The notes under the pieces were generated by a model that had not been told where the DNA came from, ran no database searches, and saw only the letters and a program-made list of their open reading frames with translations. A stretch of DNA of 5,010 bases, taken from contig JANWXG010000190.1 in the NCBI GenBank assembly GCA_025057335.1, positions 1 to 5,010 of the forward strand, given 5' to 3'. Source of the DNA: a bacterium. GTDB taxonomy: Bacteria > Armatimonadota > HRBIN16. Positions 4,445 through 5,010 of this stretch are shown here, one piece after another. Position 1 is the stretch's first letter. Each line of letters starts with the position of its first letter. Both the position numbers and the translations under genes were made by a program.

Positions 4445-5010
4445 ATGATTACCCACGCACGTTGCCTCGGCTACGACGAGGCACAATCCCTGGTGAACGC
4501 CCTCCACACCATCCTCACGGAGAGCGAAGGCTACGAGGTGGAGAACGGCGCGTACTTCGTGTGGCAGGCGCCCAACGGCGCGCAAATCTGGCTGGCGATG
4601 CGCAGCAGGCGCGGAGGCGACGCCTCTGGGGAGCCGAATATGGAAGTAGTAGACCTCGAGCCCCACTACAACGGTTCGGGACGGATGCGAACCGCCATCG
4701 TGGAGATGGTGCCCTACGATGAGGAGCAGCTGACGGGCGCACTCTACGCCTGGAGCAGCCCTGTCAGCGTGGAGGAGCCCGAGTCGGGCTACTACCCCTT
4801 CAGCGCCGACCTGCGCGACTTCTCCACCCATCTGCACGCCTGGCGAGTACTTCCACGTCTGGTCACTCTGCAGATTGCCGCTTTCGCCCAAGAAGCCTGG
4901 TGCTTCGACGACGAGCAGAGCTACCTGCATTCTGACCACAGTGTCCTCACGGAGACGGAAGACGAGGAGACGGGCGAGCTGGTCACCCTGCGCCTAGCGC
5001 CGCAGGCGAT
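4445..5010 (+). CDS. Unrecognised acidic protein, N-terminal part (runs off the window)
   Basis: The frame stays open for 188 codons to the end of the window. ATG 4445 follows an in-frame TAA at 4439-4441, leaving no earlier start, and has a strong Shine-Dalgarno. The protein is rich in Glu and Asp, with no signal peptide or hydrophobic segment, so it is probably cytoplasmic. Visible blocks are MITHARCLGYDEAQSLVNAL (1-20), FVWQAPNGAQIWLAMR (38-53), DLEPHYNGSGRMRTAIVEM (70-88), PESGYYPFSADLRDF (111-125) and ETEDEETGEL (170-179). The alternation of short hydrophobic and polar runs suggests a beta-rich first half and a helix near LPRLVTLQIAAFAQEAW (135-151); that is inference. I know no family with this pattern and assign no function. 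Confidence 0.85.
   Translation, partial: MITHARCLGYDEAQSLVNALHTILTESEGYEVENGAYFVWQAPNGAQIWLAMRSRRGGDASGEPNMEVVDLEPHYNGSGRMRTAIVEMVPYDEEQLTGALYAWSSPVSVEEPESGYYPFSADLRDFSTHLHAWRVLPRLVTLQIAAFAQEAWCFDDEQSYLHSDHSVLTETEDEETGELVTLRLAPQA

Noticed and set aside
4135..4446. Reverse-strand open frame of 103 codons before the last gene
   Set aside because: Part of it is module B4, and its start lies over the Shine-Dalgarno and start codon of the forward gene; no ribosome-binding site is seen for it.
4367..4939. 190-codon reverse-strand open frame opposite the last gene
   Set aside because: The forward frame has a strong Shine-Dalgarno, a start right after a stop, and protein-like composition; the reverse frame is best read as its shadow.

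Overview
The window looks like chromosomal DNA of a GC-rich, possibly thermophilic bacterium. An Armatimonadota-like or Chloroflexota-like lineage is my guess, based on the style of the intergenic palindromic repeats and on protein flavour; I could not run a similarity search, so the taxon is low confidence. All supported genes read on the + strand.

Layout: (1) 1-84 is probably the Cys-rich C-terminal tail of a gene that begins outside the window. (2) 118-1251 encodes a 377-residue cytoplasmic protein of the six-hairpin glycosidase-like (alpha/alpha barrel) type, substrate unknown. (3) 1314-2603 is a complete seryl-tRNA synthetase (serS) with its own extended -10 promoter just after the preceding stop codon. 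(4) 2604-3340 is a 737-base gap packed with palindromic repeat modules. (5) 3341-3934 is a complete 3-methyladenine (alkylpurine) DNA glycosylase of the AAG/MPG family, with an unusual DNA-intercalation loop. (6) 3935-4444 is a second repeat-rich gap of 510 bases. (7) 4445 to the window end is the N-terminal part of an acidic protein I do not recognise, with a hairpin-rich leader and a good Shine-Dalgarno.

The genes do not form an obvious pathway: tRNA charging, base-excision repair and a carbohydrate-active-like enzyme sit side by side, the last three each apparently with its own promoter. The most distinctive content is intergenic. A hyphenated palindrome of about 58-74 bases (module A) recurs four times plus one orphan half. 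It is followed three times by a second hairpin module (B) and preceded twice by a short perfect palindrome (C). Two B copies differ by paired base changes that keep the stem, so the folded form rather than the sequence seems to be preserved. No transposase, CRISPR array, tRNA or rRNA was seen. I found no new multi-gene system; the repeat family is the best candidate for follow-up.
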